64,000 nt of DNA from Ananas comosus. Taxonomy: Eukaryota > Streptophyta > Magnoliopsida > Poales > Bromeliaceae. Below the pieces are notes generated by a model. It searched no databases. It saw nothing but the letters and a program-made list of their open reading frames with translations, and had not been told where the DNA came from. The stretch covers positions 11,992,003 through 12,056,002 of the forward strand of contig NC_033630.1 in assembly GCF_001540865.1 (NCBI RefSeq). Reading direction: 5' to 3'. Of this stretch, positions 44,182 through 56,400 are shown in pieces. The translations under genes were made by a program, and so were the position numbers. Position 1 is the stretch's first letter, and each line of letters opens with the position of its first letter.

Positions 44182-44735
44182 TAGCTAGGCTCCTATGATT
44201 TTGAAAGTACGGGAGCCTCCGTACTTGAAAGTTATTTTCGATGATAGGACGTCCGATTCGGCGATCGGTTCCGTTAGACATGATCTACGCTATTGGAACT
44301 ATCTAGAAACCAAATTTCATAATTTTTTGACTTCATTTGCCTAGTGAACGAGTAGCCTCAAAATGAACGGTTGAAAATAAAAATCTCATAAAAAAAAATG
44401 ATAAAGGACTCAAATTTCAAATCGGAAGTATTGATCTTGCTATTGACGTTAAGTAGAATTTTCTATTAAATTTTCATGTAATTTGGATACTTCTACACTG
44501 TTGAACTTAAAAACGTACCACATCGGCCGTTAAAATAGTCATTTTTGGGACCTTTTGATCGCTTAGTAAATGATGTCAAAAAATTATAAAATTTGGTTTC
44601 TAGATTGTTCCAATAGGGGTTTAAAAGGATTTTACTAACAGAGCCTGGATGTTCGAATCGGATGTCCTATGTCTGAAACACAACTTACAAAGGACGGAGG
44701 TCGCCCTTATTTTCGAAATGTATAGTAAAGAGACT
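44182..44735. mobile_element. Foldback element of about 550 bp
   Basis: The left part (GATGATAGGACGTCCGATTCG) and the right part (complement of GACATAGGACATCCGATTCG) are inverted. The inner segments GAAACCAAATTTCATAATTT and its right-hand counterpart also match. Same family as 47851-48190 and 54084-54612. Confidence 0.65.
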
Positions 44736-44994
44736 ATATATATATTATAATATAGATATGATAGTATTATATATATATTGTCATATATATATTATACTAA
44801 TTATGATAAAATATACGTGCAAATGCAGTCTCATATTTTTGAAGAAGTTATATAATTTTTTTAATTATTTTTTTAATTTAAGCATGTTTTATATGATTGC
44901 AATATGTATATAAAATTAAAAATAATAAATATGCTATAAGAAAGTATTGCTTTAAATTGATAAATAATTAACAATAATCTCTAATGCAAAAATT

Positions 44995-45260
44995 ACTTTT
45001 GAAATTAAATAGAAAAATAAAATCCGTTAGGAAATAAATTTTTGAAATTAAATAGAAAAATAAAATCCGTTATCTTAAAAAGAAAATATATTTTGAAATT
45101 AAATAGATAATATCTAAAAAAGATATTTTAAAATAAAATAGGAAAATATCTTTTATAGAATTTTCACACCCGTAATCTGTTATAGAAAACTTACTTTTGA
45201 AATTAAATAAGAAAATTTATTTTTTAGGATTTTCACATCAGTAATCTGTTATAGAGAACT
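44995..45260. repeat. Degenerate AT-rich tandem repeat
   Basis: The unit TTTTGAAATTAAATAGAAAA recurs about four times with spacing of 50-90 bases. The CAGTAATCTGTTATAGA segment is also duplicated. Confidence 0.7.
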
Positions 45261-45384
45261 TACGTATTCATTGCGGTTTCTATTTCTATTTTTATTCTTA
45301 TGTTTAAAATTTTTCGTACGGAAAGAAAAAAATGGGTCTGTCGACAGACCCAAATTTGAATATACGTGCTTATATATATATATT

Positions 45385-45640
45385 TGAGTCCGGCTACTAT
45401 ATTCTTATGAGTATAAACCTTTTTGTACTTATACGTTTTTGACCGTTAGATATATCTCTTTGACAATTTTCACCCGTTAGATCATACTCTTCAACCAACC
45501 ACAAACTCAATCCTAGGGACCACTATTGTCATAACCGAAAACCACTATCATCCTAACCGTATATTTTTTTCATCCAACGGTTGAAAATTTATGAGTACAA
45601 AGAGATCTATACTCATAAGAGTACAGTAATCCTAACTTGT
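45385..45640. mobile_element. Foldback-family copy with inverted ends
   Basis: It starts GTCCGGCTACTATATTCTTA and ends TAAGAGTACAGTAATCC, approximate inverted copies. The interior shares CCGTTAGATCATACT and CACTATCATCCTAACCG with the 22-24 kb cluster. Confidence 0.6.
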
Positions 45641-45649
45641 ATATATATT

Positions 45650-47550
45650 TCTAAACTTTGGTCCATTTTGATTCAATTATTTAATCTTTTAAAAATTTAA
45701 TTTTGGTACTCAATTTTTTAATTTATCTAATTTAAACTATTTGATGGTTCGTCTATTAGAAATTTTAGACGCATTACTTGCTATAATAAAATTGCAGTGG
45801 CATGAATTATCTAAAATGTACTATATATCCAGTCCGAAAAAAATAAACTATATATTTAGGCTTCATTTAATATCGTGTTACCATTTTATTTTTTAGAATA
45901 AAATTTTATATATAAAAATATGCAGGAGTGGATAGTGAATTGCTCGCAACTCTTTTACTGTATTATAAATTATTTTTGAATACTATTTAGATAATATTTT
46001 ATCCAACAACACTACACGCTTTAGCGCCCCAACATGTCCTGAAAAGTTTTCGACTTTCTAATTTATCCCTCTTAGAAGAATAATATTGAAAATATTCTTT
46101 TTATATTCCAACCTCAAATATATCCCTAGAGTTAAAATCTGTTACTAAACTATGTTATCTGTATAAAATTACTATTTTGCCCTTTAAAATATACCCTTCC
46201 ACCATTACTGACTTTTCTTATTTGCCCTTAAATTAGGGGCACAAAAAGTATTTTGACTTTTGGTCTTTTCAAATATACCCCTCTACCGTCACCAATATTT
46301 CTTATTTGCCCTTAAGGTAAGAACAAAATTAGCATTTTAATTTTTTTTAACTGTGGTAGATATTTAACTCACGTTTAACCTAAGTTAACTTAACAGGTGG
46401 TAACTGTAGGAGTATTTTAGAATAACGGAGAAACATATGAGGAATATATTAGAAAGAAAAAAAAAAAACGTAAAACTAACTGAGATATTTTCAAAATTCT
46501 GAGGGGTATACAGGTAATTATCCCTAATAAATAATACAAACTTTGGATAGCTTTTGAAGATTCTTCTTGTCCCCTCCCAAGTGGGTGGGGCCCCTTCTAT
46601 TCTTTGCTATTATTTATTTATTTATTTATTTATTTGCATTAATTTGCATCATCTTTCATTCTTATAAGCAACAGCATCATATTTAATTCTTTGCTAGAAT
46701 TTATTTATTTAATTTATTCATTTGCATTAATTTGCATTATCTTTCATTCTTACAAGCAACAGCATCATATTTAAAACTTGAGAAAAATATGCAAAATATT
46801 CACTGAATTTTAAAATTTTACAAATTTAAAAAAAAAAAGAGTAAATTTCAAGTAGTCCACTTTCACTTTATCATAAATATAACTATCCCGTGGTTTAACT
46901 TCTTTTTTACTTCATCTTATATTTAATTATCATGTGATTATCCAAAAAAGTTAAATGTAGTACCCAATGTGGTAGTAGATTTTTTTAAATAAAAATAAAA
47001 ACAAATTTACAGAATAGTTAAATATAACCTTTTAAACTAGAGAGTAATAAAGTAAAAATAAACCCTTTAAAGAAACAATCATATAAACCATGTATTTTGA
47101 TTAATCACTTGTATCACTATGGATTGTGACTCTCATTTGATATTGAACTCTTTTAAGTTTATATTACCTTGGTTCTATTTTTAAAGTTTCTAGAATGAGT
47201 TTAAGAATATTTGAATTATTCGATCGAAGGATAACGATCGATTATTAATTAAAGCTAATAAAATTTAGAACTTGGTTGCTGATTAAAACCAAATAAAAAT
47301 TTCACAAGTAAAGTTCCCTCAAATTAGATTTGATTGCATTTGATTTGTGCATAGCGAAAATGCTCATTTGGGGTGCCTAGGAATCTTAAGGCCTATATTT
47401 TTAATATGCGCAAATCACATTTACTTAAGCTCATCAAATCCAACCATAAAAAAAAAATCAAAATAGTATAAATGACTCTGTTAATAATACCACTCTTTGC
47501 ACATAAAATATAATGACACAAATCATATCAAAACTGCAAAATCATCCTAT
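45650..47550. other. AT-rich intergenic sequence with a tandem duplication
   Basis: No gene is seen. 46603-46685 and 46690-46775 are a direct duplication of about 85 bases (TTTGCATTAATTTGCAT, CAACAGCATCATATTTAA). A GA microsatellite occupies 47556-47587. Confidence 0.6.
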
Positions 47551-47552
47551 TT

Positions 47553-47591
<39 letters not shown>

Positions 47592-47850
47592 GCTGAAAAT
47601 AGAAAAAGCTTAAAAAAGATGGGCACAAGTGTGTGTCAATATCTACTCCTTATCCTTCTCTCTGATGAGATGCATATTGCATAATCATACTACACACTTT
47701 AAAATAATCAGAAAAGTAAAGAAGGTTTATATAAAAAGGCACTGTTCAAACTTAATGTCAAAATTATCCTTTTATAACAAATTAGAATCATTTGACTCAT
47801 AACACAAGAAGATTATATTATATTCAATCTTAAGTAATAAGAACTTGGGT

Positions 47851-48190
47851 GAAGCTAGAATGCTTCTAGAAGTAAACAAAAGTGTTTACTTCCACATCGT
47901 TTGCAATGATAGAGTATCCAAATCGACGATCTGTATATTGAACTCGATCCAAACTATTTGAGTTTCGAAATTTTATACCATTTTGATATCATTTGCCTAA
48001 TATTCAGACGATCTTAAAATTAACTGTTTTTAATGGCTAATATAAGGTGAACTTCAATCACGACATTCGAGTCTTACGGAGTCCGAATAGCCTAAATCAT
48101 GTTTAACAGCGTTGATTCAGATGCCCTATCACCGGAAACGACATGAAAGTAACGACCTCGTTTACTTCTACAAGCATTCTACTTTTACTA
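47851..48190. mobile_element. Foldback element of about 340 bp
   Basis: GCTAGAATGCTTCTAGAAGT at the left pairs with ACTTCTACAAGCATTCTAC at the right. The interior has ATGATAGAGTATCCAAATCG and its inverted counterpart. It lies about 350 bases downstream of the PERK stop codon. Confidence 0.7.
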
Positions 48191-48545
48191 AGAACTTGAA
48201 CATAGGAAATTATACTTAGATACTAAGAGGGTGACATAAGCAAATAAACATTACTAATATCCACTAATATTGTGAAATACAACTGCGATGCTCGATTGAG
48301 AGAAAAAAGGAAAGATAAAGTTTGGTTAGAGAAAGAGAAGATTGAAGAACAATATGAAATTAAGCTATATAAATGTAAGTTCAAAATATATATTTTCAAC
48401 AGTTAAAGAAGCTCAATAACCGAAGAAAGAATCATACAGATAAATTCATAAGATTTTACTAACATCGGTATAAAAGAATTGGCTACAAAAAGAGGGGGAG
48501 GGGAGAAGATATTACACGATATTTGAGGAAGCGCGCGTCCTCTCT

Positions 48546-51500
48546 TCAGAAATATGTTTGACTGTTTATGCTAGATTGGGTGTAATCCGAGCTGTGATCG
48601 TGACCGCCGAACGCCATGTGCTGGAATATTCTGATCTCAGCTGTGTTCGGGCCGTTGAAGAGCTCGCTCTTACCGGGTTGAATGCCGTTGTTGAGATCAA
48701 CTTCGGCTAAGCTATCGAGAACTCTCACCACCTGAAGAAACTTACTACTTTATTGGAATATAAAATATTTATTTTTATACAACTAATATTATAAATGTAA
48801 TAAGCGAAAAAATACATGTACCAAGAGAACTGTAGCTAATTGAGGAATGGGTACATGAAATTTAAGTTTTTGTTTTGTTTCAGTACCTCTTCGCTAGCTT
48901 CTGTAGAAAACTAAATCATTTCGGTCGTAACACAACATTACATCATTCGTTCTGATGGCGAGGTAGTGAAACCAAATGAATAGTGAAACGTTAGGTACTA
49001 AAATCGAAACTTCCAACGTTCGGGTACTCATTTCGAAATGCGCCACAATTCAGCTGTTGTTTTACCAGTGTAAAAGTAAATATAATTAACATTTAACCTG
49101 GCTCATGCGGGGCCTCATTGATGCCGAATGGCGGACACATGCCGCTGCTGCTTCGATCATACGAAACATTTCGACTTCATTATAGTTCTTCTCAAGCCTT
49201 GGGTCGACTAACTCTTCGAGATTTCCAGTCTCGAGCGCTTGCGTCAGCAACGGTCTTGCCTGGGAGAATGTTTTAACACACTCCATTAACCAAATTAAAT
49301 AGCTAAATTAAATTGTGTTGTATTAAAACACACTCAATTATCACCTTGGGAGCAGAGAAACAGCGATAAACATTTCGAGTTTTTCCGATGTTGTAGCATT
49401 ACTGGGTTTGCTTCAGAAAATCAATAACTTCCTTTTTGCAGTATGTTTTTTAGCAACAGTTTTGTCGAAGAGATAAAAACTTTCTCCAGGTAAAATTTTG
49501 TCATTCCCAGGTAAAAAATTGTCATTCCTATTCTAAACACGACACGTAAAGATTCGGCACAAGTAAGAGGCATCAGATCAACATCAGTTAAACTGTTAAA
49601 CAGATGTGAATGATAAACTAGCTACAATATCATCTGAAAATAGTGTTAAGCTGCAGTAAAGCACCTACGTAAATGAATGAATTATTAAGGATTAATATGT
49701 TGAGGTGTGCTACAGTAGCTCTAAAATTATAATTTTACAAATTAAAGGATATAGAAAGCTCTTTAAGTCATAATTGTACGAAGGAAAATATTCTTAGGTA
49801 GCACCAGAATATCCATTCAGCAAATAACATCTGTTTCCTTCTGAAATGTATGTAAGAAATGCACCACCAATCATATTTCCAGATACACTTTAAAGTTTCA
49901 TGTAGTTTGTAGCTTATTTAAGCTACTTAAAACATAATTCTAGAAGACGCAGGAAAAGAAATTTCTTGGGAAATAAGATACTTTCAGAGCTTACCCACTC
50001 AACAAGGCTCTCGTCGCCCAGAGGCCGTGACACATCAACAGGCTTTCGACCAGTAATAAACTCTAATAGCACAACGCCAAAAGAATATACATCGGATCTC
50101 TCGGTCAATTTGCCAGATGATGCATACTCCGGAGCCAAGTATCTAAGAAGAGAACAAAAAAAAATTCAATTTGTTAGTACTCAAAAGTTCCTACAATTGC
50201 ATTCTTAGTAATTTTCAATTGATTGATTCACACTTACCCAAATGTCCCCATCACCCGTGTCGTCACATGTGTGGCCGTGTCCATAGCTAACCTTGCCAGG
50301 CCGAAATCAGCCACCTAATTCATGAAGACGACTCCATCAATATCGAGACTAATAAATAATACAAGCTTTCAAAATACACACATCTCCAGCAAAATCATCT
50401 ATTTACATACATTCTGCTCTGAAATTTGAAGTGTCGAATATACCCCTCAAACTTACGAACAAATAAGTTTGCACAAGAATGTATTATCCAAGACTAACCT
50501 GAGCCTCGAAATTGTTATCCAACAAAATATTTGAGGATTTAATGTCTCTATGTATTATTCGTGGATGACCTGGATAAAAAAAATAAACAAAGAGGATTGA
50601 AATTGATGGGAGAAATGGATAATAGGGTTGGTAACTTAAAGAAAAAAGAGAATATTACAATCCTCATGCAGATACGCTATTCCTCGGGCTGCGCCAGCTG
50701 CAACCTTAACCCTAACCGCCCATTCCATAACCGGTCTTCCTTCCCCTGCAAAAGCAAATTGAGAAATGTGCGCGGAACGGGTTTAAGAGCTTAAGATCCA
50801 GATAACGAGTAGTTAAATGTAGGTTTGTAAATTTCATGGCAACTGTTTCTGCAACTTAGTCTAACTAAAGCAGTTAAACCATACCATGAAGATGATAATG
50901 AAGAGTGTTGTTAGGCACGAAATCATATACAAGCAGTCGTTGGTTCTCCGCTATGCAATACCCCACGAGCGAAACCAAATGCCGATGGTGTACTCTACTG
51001 ATGATCTCGACTTCGGCTTGGAACTCCCGTTCCCCTTGTCCACCCCCGTCTTTGAGTTGTTTTACGGCTACTTCTCTTCCATCTGGCAAGCAACCTTTGT
51101 ACACGGAACCAAACCCACCTTCCCCTAAAAGATTCTGAGCCGAGAAGCCACCGGTAATCTGATATAGTTCCTCGTACGTAAAGTATGCCTTTGAATTGCT
51201 CAAGCTTATGTCGGTCATCGAGCGCTTCATCCCTTGGGTTCCGGTGCTGTCGTTGTTGTGCATGAGAGGAGCTGTCGGGGTCCTTGGATGCGGTGATTCT
51301 CCTAAGGAGAAACAAAGTTGGAATTAAATGCAAAGTCATAGTACGCAAAATATCCCTATTGTAGCAATTGGCATTCATACATATATACACCTACAATATC
51401 ATCAATTGACATACATATCCCTGCAAAATCTAAATTTTTCATACATATATGTAAGTAGATGATTTTGCAAGGTTGCATAAGCACCTCTTTACAACTTGAC

Positions 51501-52821
51501 TGAGGGAACTATTTGCGAATCTGAAGTAACAAAAGTCGGAATTTGGAATGATCTTCTTGGTAAAGAGTTGTCGCTATTTCAATTTTCTTGCATTTTTAAG
51601 CTCTACGCGGTTGAAGGCACCTAAATGCTTTTCAAAAATCGGAATTAAATAAAACTGTCCTAAATGCCTTCGATCTTAAATAACTTGAGAGATATACAAA
51701 CAACGCCAAGAGAGCAAAAGGTTTCTGAATCTAGAATAAAGATGTAAAGACAATAATGCAAAATATATGAGGAAAAGAAATCTGAAATTACCTGACATTT
51801 GCGGGGATATAGAAGGCGAAGGCATCACGAACCCGGAATAATAACCAGCAGTGGGCCTTCTCCGCTTCCTCACGTACCACACAGCCGCACCAACCAAACT
51901 AAGTATGAGAAGCCCTACCACAACACCAATTGTCGCAATGTTTCCCGTACTAAGCCCGCCACTCGGCGAGCTGCCGCTCGGTGTTCCAACCCCAGAATTT
52001 GATGACTTGTTCGAGTTTGGGTTACTCGGTACATTCGAATCACTTGGTGTCGTAGGAGAAGGTAAAGGAAGTGGACTTCCGGGAGGAGAAAGCACAGACG
52101 GCGCGTGTGGAGTTTGTCCGGCAGAGGAATTGGCGGAAGTCGAGGACGGAGGAGGAGAAGAAAGAGATGGAGGCGGTGGCGGTGAATCAGAAGGCGGGCG
52201 CGGGGATTTCGACGGAGGAGGTGAGCGTACTACTGGCGGTGAAGGCGAATTCTTGGGTGGCGGAGGTGAAGGTGAAGTAGAAGGCGGTTTAGCCGATAAT
52301 GGCGGAGGCGGAGGAGAACTTGTAGGTGGCGGTGTAAGCGGATTTGAAGGTGGCGGAGGGGAAGGGAGGACAGCGGGTGAGGGAGGCGAAGGAGGAGGGG
52401 AAGTCGAGGGTGGAGGAGGGGGAGAAGCCAATGGTGGCGGAGGAGGCAATACNGATAATGGCGGAGGCGGAGGAGAACTTGTAGGTGGCGGTGTAAGCGG
52501 ATTTGAAGGTGGCGGAGGGGAAGGGAGGACAGCGGGTGAGGGAGGCGAAGGTGGAGGAGAAGCCAGGGGCGGCGACGCAGGAGGTGATGGTGGTGGAGAA
52601 GAAGAAATTGAAGGGGGTGGGGCGGCGGCAACCGATGGTGGATCGGAGGTGGCATTGGGTTGAGACAAAGGTGGTGGTGAAGAAGAAGGAGGAGGAGGAG
52701 AAGAAGAGGTGGGAGGTGGTGAGGAGGAAGAAGAAGGTGGTGGTGGGGATGGGGATGAAATAGACGGCGGCGGAGATGCCGCGGCCACCGCCGGGGAAGA
52801 TGGTGAGGGTGAAGAAGCCAT
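48546..52821 (-). CDS. Proline-rich extensin-like receptor kinase (PERK)
   Basis: Plasma-membrane receptor-like kinase thought to sense the cell wall. Exons: 52821-51792, 51301-50885, 50745-50659, 50569-50499, 50314-50238, 50142-49995, 49259-49098, 48731-48546; 2178 bases, 725 residues including one unknown at the n. Residues 1-280 are a Ser/Pro-rich outer region with no cleavable signal peptide, as in the family. One membrane helix follows ([20 protein letters not shown]), then basic VRKRRR. The kinase has [31 protein letters not shown] and [10 protein letters not shown], so it looks catalytically competent. The C-terminal tail is [15 protein letters not shown]. The join at 52453 sits inside the Pro-rich region, where about 159 bases are present twice, so its true length is uncertain. 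The frame stays open across the n only by chance or by true repeat. The particular PERK member is not assigned. Confidence 0.93.
52293..52555 (-). repeat. Duplicated Pro-rich coding segment around a contig join
   Basis: Roughly 100 bases beginning GATAATGGCGGAGGCGGAGG at 52293 recur from 52454, directly after the n. The period is about 160 bases. It is either a true tandem repeat in the extensin-like region or overlapping contig ends placed side by side. Confidence 0.8.
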
Positions 52822-53523
52822 GTTTTGTGTACTACCTTAATTCAATCATAGCAAATATTGTCCATTTAACCTACATACAACACTAAGATTACTCAATACT
52901 CCATGATCCAGATCTTCTTCTTCTTCTTCTTCTTCTTCTTCTTCTTCTTCTTTTTTAACTTTATCTTTCGAAAGATCTCAAAACCAAAGAACCCAAATCT
53001 CCAAAAACCCAGAAGCAGGAACAAATTAAACAAATTTATCTTCTTCCCCCAAGTAAAGAACCCAAAATCAGCAACAAAAACCCATCAAACAAATCATTCA
53101 GAATCAGTCACGCATTTAATCAAACACCACAAATGCAAACTACATACATACACATACAGTGAAAAAGGAAACACCTTTTCCTCCAAGCATTTCCCCCCCA
53201 TTTCAAGCACACCAAAACCCACCACAAACCCCCCCAACCCCCAACCCCTCCAAGATCCCACCTTTCCCACAAACCCCACACCAAAAATGCCAAACCGAGA
53301 GCAACCCAGATCACAGAAACCCTAAAAGATCACAAACCCAAACCCAGCACCTTGCCCAACACCCAAATGCAGGATTTTCATCAACCATTCAACAAACCAA
53401 GAACATAAAAACCCTACAAATCCGAGAAAGGAGAAAAGAAACCCACCTCAATTCTCACCTCTTCTTCCTCCTCCTCCTCTTCTCCCCTCCCTTTTCCACA
53501 CGCTCCTCAACTGGTCAATAATA

Positions 53524-53567
<44 letters not shown>

Positions 53568-53605
53568 ATGGAGAGTTGGGTTGGAAAAAGACCAAAGCAT
53601 ATATA
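52822..53605 (-). promoter_or_regulatory. PERK leader and core promoter
   Basis: On the minus strand a TATA box (CTATATATGC, about 53597-53606) precedes a CT microsatellite (53526-53564). A donor-like AGGTGAGAATT follows near 53455, so a leader intron may run to just before the ATG. TATA box and CT tract are close to each other, as in many plant core promoters. The start site is not shown by the sequence. Confidence 0.5.
52911..52951. repeat. CTT trinucleotide microsatellite
   Basis: About 13 CTT units on the plus strand (AAG on the gene strand) in the PERK leader or a leader intron. Confidence 0.9.
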
Positions 53606-53609
53606 GTAG

Positions 53610-54037
53610 GATGAGTGCACAGTGCACTCCCATGTGTGATGTGTCTTTTAACTCATGGAACAGGTTTTCTTTTTCTTTTTCTTTTTCTTTTTCTTTTTTA
53701 CTTTTTTTTAACAAAAATTATATTATATAATTCATCTGAATCATGAATTATATTGTAACTTTAGTATTCAACCCTTTAATTTATTTAATTTGAGTCAAAT
53801 TGAATATATTATTTATTTTTACAAATTTAATTAATATATTTTATGCAATTCTGACAACTATAAATTAATTAAAGTAAGTAAATTAGCTTAAATTTTAAAG
53901 TCAAATTGCTATTAACCAATTCAAAATAAATAAATTAAAAAAGTTAAGTGATAAAATTAAAATTTTGAAAAATTAGATAACTGGATGAAAATAATTTAAT
54001 AGTTCTAGTAAATTATATATATATATATATATATTAA

Positions 54038-54083
<46 letters not shown>
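53610..54083. other. AT-rich intergenic sequence ending in TA repeats
   Basis: It contains a TTTTTC pentanucleotide-like run near 53670 and a TA microsatellite (54015-54079). No gene is seen. Confidence 0.6.
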
Positions 54084-54086
<3 letters not shown>

Positions 54087-54612
54087 CTAGAATACTATCG
54101 GTAGTAAACGAGTCGTTTTACACGATTTGTTTTCGATGATAGAGCTCCAAATTGACGATCGCCTCCGTTAAATATGATCTAACAATTTAAATTACCTAGA
54201 AATCAAATTTCACGTACTTTCGATATTGTTCTTTTATCCATCAAGTGAACAAAAAAATGAATGGCTAAAATGAATACTCTTAAAAAAATGATGATAGGAG
54301 TCTTGTAATAAAGATCAAGAGTATAGATCTTGTTTTAAATAGTTTAAAGAATTTTTTACAAAAATTCAATTGATTTGGATATCTTTACGTCATTAAACGA
54401 GAAACGCCTCTTATCGACCATTAAAATTACAAATTTTGAAATCCTTTGATCATTAGGCAAATGATGTCGAAAAGATTTGAAATTTGATTTCTAAACACTT
54501 CAAGTGGATATGATTATGTTCAATCGAAGGCCGATCGTTAATTGGAAATTCTATCATCAAAAATAAATCGGTAATAAAACGGCTCGTTACGTACCTGATA
54601 GTATTCTAGCTC
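54084..54612. mobile_element. 529-bp foldback element
   Basis: Ends are GAGCTAGAATACTATC and its exact complement GATAGTATTCTAGCTC. The inverted arms continue, with gaps, through GTCGTTTTA and GATGATAGA for about 70 bases. It is flanked by TA microsatellites. No coding capacity. Related to 44182-44735 and 47851-48190. Confidence 0.75.
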
Positions 54613-54626
54613 AACTCTATATATAG

Positions 54627-54695
<69 letters not shown>

Positions 54696-55184
54696 TTTTT
54701 TTCAATAATCATGGGATAGGATTTGGAATCCCCTGTCTCCCACTGCCTACAAGTAGGAGAATTTTCCAGGAAAAAGAAAAAGAAGAGAGAGAGGTTTTGT
54801 ATTCTATTTGTCAGATGGATGTGAGCACCTGCTGTGATGTTACCTCTTTGCCACTTACAGAATAGTTCAAATGAATGATTATCTTATTTGACATATATCT
54901 TTTAGATTAACTCTATACTGCTTCATGTAAACGTATCGAGTAAAGTTTTGTTGGATCGTTGGCACTAACCATTAATCCCAAAAGTTCGAGCTGCTAAAAA
55001 TACGCAACCAATTCACTTAAAACGTACAGATACAGTGCCCGTAGGTCTCAATTGTGACTCAGCCCAACCAGCCTTACGCTACTTCAAACATGACTTGGAC
55101 CACCCCAACCTCACGTCATTTCGAATATGACTCGGCCCAACAAACCTCCCGCCACAAAGGCAAAATGCTGGCACATTTAAGCCA

Positions 55185-55615
55185 ACAAGTTTAACTTTCA
55201 TATATATCTCTGCAAAAGTTCAGTAATATTTATATTTGCCCCTCTGATTTTTACCAATACCGTTTATTTGTTAACAACAGATAAGTAAAATGACATTTTT
55301 GTTATAACAAATACGTTTTCTTAAAAGCCTCAATTGTTAGAATTATGCAGAAATCTCCTCTAAAAAATTTTTAACGGTCATTTTCTTCTTTTCTACTATC
55401 ACAAATAATACAAGAGAGGTAAAAAGTTAAATTTACCCCATTCACTTACCAGAGTTAAGTATTTGGTTAATTATATTTTTCTAGCGGATCCTAAAAACGG
55501 AGGTATATTTGAAAATATTAGAACTTTTGTAAGAATAAATATGAAAAGTTGAACTTTATAAGGTTATATCTGCTATTCGATATATTTACATAGAGTTATA
55601 TGCAATTAACCCTAT
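55185..55615. mobile_element. Foldback element related to 25511-25740
   Basis: Left AAGTTTAACTTTCATATATA and right TATGAAAAGTTGAACTTTAT are inverted. Adjacent segments (GTTCAGTAATATT; AATATTAGAACTT) also pair. It is unclassified. Confidence 0.6.
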
Positions 55616-55909
55616 CTTTCTAATTTATTTCAAAATATAAATAAGAGAGAAAATTTGTTTTTTATATATTTCTAAAATTTTTCGTTACGGTACAGTTTAG
55701 ATATATTATATGATTATTTTATTTAATTTATTCGGAAAGCATGTAATATTTGATTGAAAAGAAATATGACACAATGCCTGAAATTAATATAATATTCAAT
55801 TTTTAAATTATATTTCAGAATAAAATAAACTATTTCGAAGATAAAATATATTATCTTACTAATAAAATGCCTAGAATCAATTAATTTTTTAAATAAAATA
55901 AATTATTTC

Positions 55910-56395
55910 TGTAACGCCCCAATAGTCCCACATCGGATGGGATACTGATTTTGATCAGTTTATATGAGACCTACACGCTAATAGTAATAATAATCGGACT
56001 TAAGCATTTTGGGCCGGTGATTTAGGCCCAACGAATTATTATTGCTAGCGGGTCGAGTCGTTGCAATTGGTATCAGAGCCGAATACCAGCCGGAAGTGTG
56101 AGAACTAAGTGCTATGCGGGACAAAGTGCTACACCAACGGGTTTGGTGGGAGCCACCTCTTGAACCCGTAGGAGCCACCTCTAGAATCTCACATCGCCTG
56201 GTAGTGATTCTGGTCTGTCTGTCTGTGATCTAGTTTGGGCCCGACGAGGACGTCAGGGTCTAAACAGGGGATGAGATACTGATTTCGATCAGTTTATATG
56301 AGACCTACACGCTAATAGTAATAACTGGGCTTAAGCATTTTGAGCCGGTGGTTTGGGCCCAACGAGTTATTGTTGCTAGCGGGTCGGATCGTTGC
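55910..56395 (+). mobile_element. TRIM retroelement (miniature LTR retrotransposon)
   Basis: LTR1 (55910-56065) begins TGTAACGCCCCAATAGTCCC and ends GTTGCA. Two bases later lies the primer-binding site TGGTATCAGAGC (56068-56079), complementary to initiator tRNA-Met. A second LTR (about 56268-56395) repeats LTR1 but lacks its first 25 or so bases, next to a purine-rich AACAGGGGATGAG. Target duplication ATTTC is exact on both sides (55905-55909, 56396-56400). The internal region of about 200 bases encodes nothing, so it is non-autonomous. Related ends occur at 12.9-13.1, 17.4, 21.2, 31.7 and 62.6-62.9 kb. Confidence 0.88.
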
Positions 56396-56400
56396 AATTT

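Noticed and set aside
51851..52663. Long Gly/Glu-rich open frame antisense to the PERK Pro-rich region
   Set aside because: Stop-poor shadow of a Pro-rich GC-biased coding sequence.
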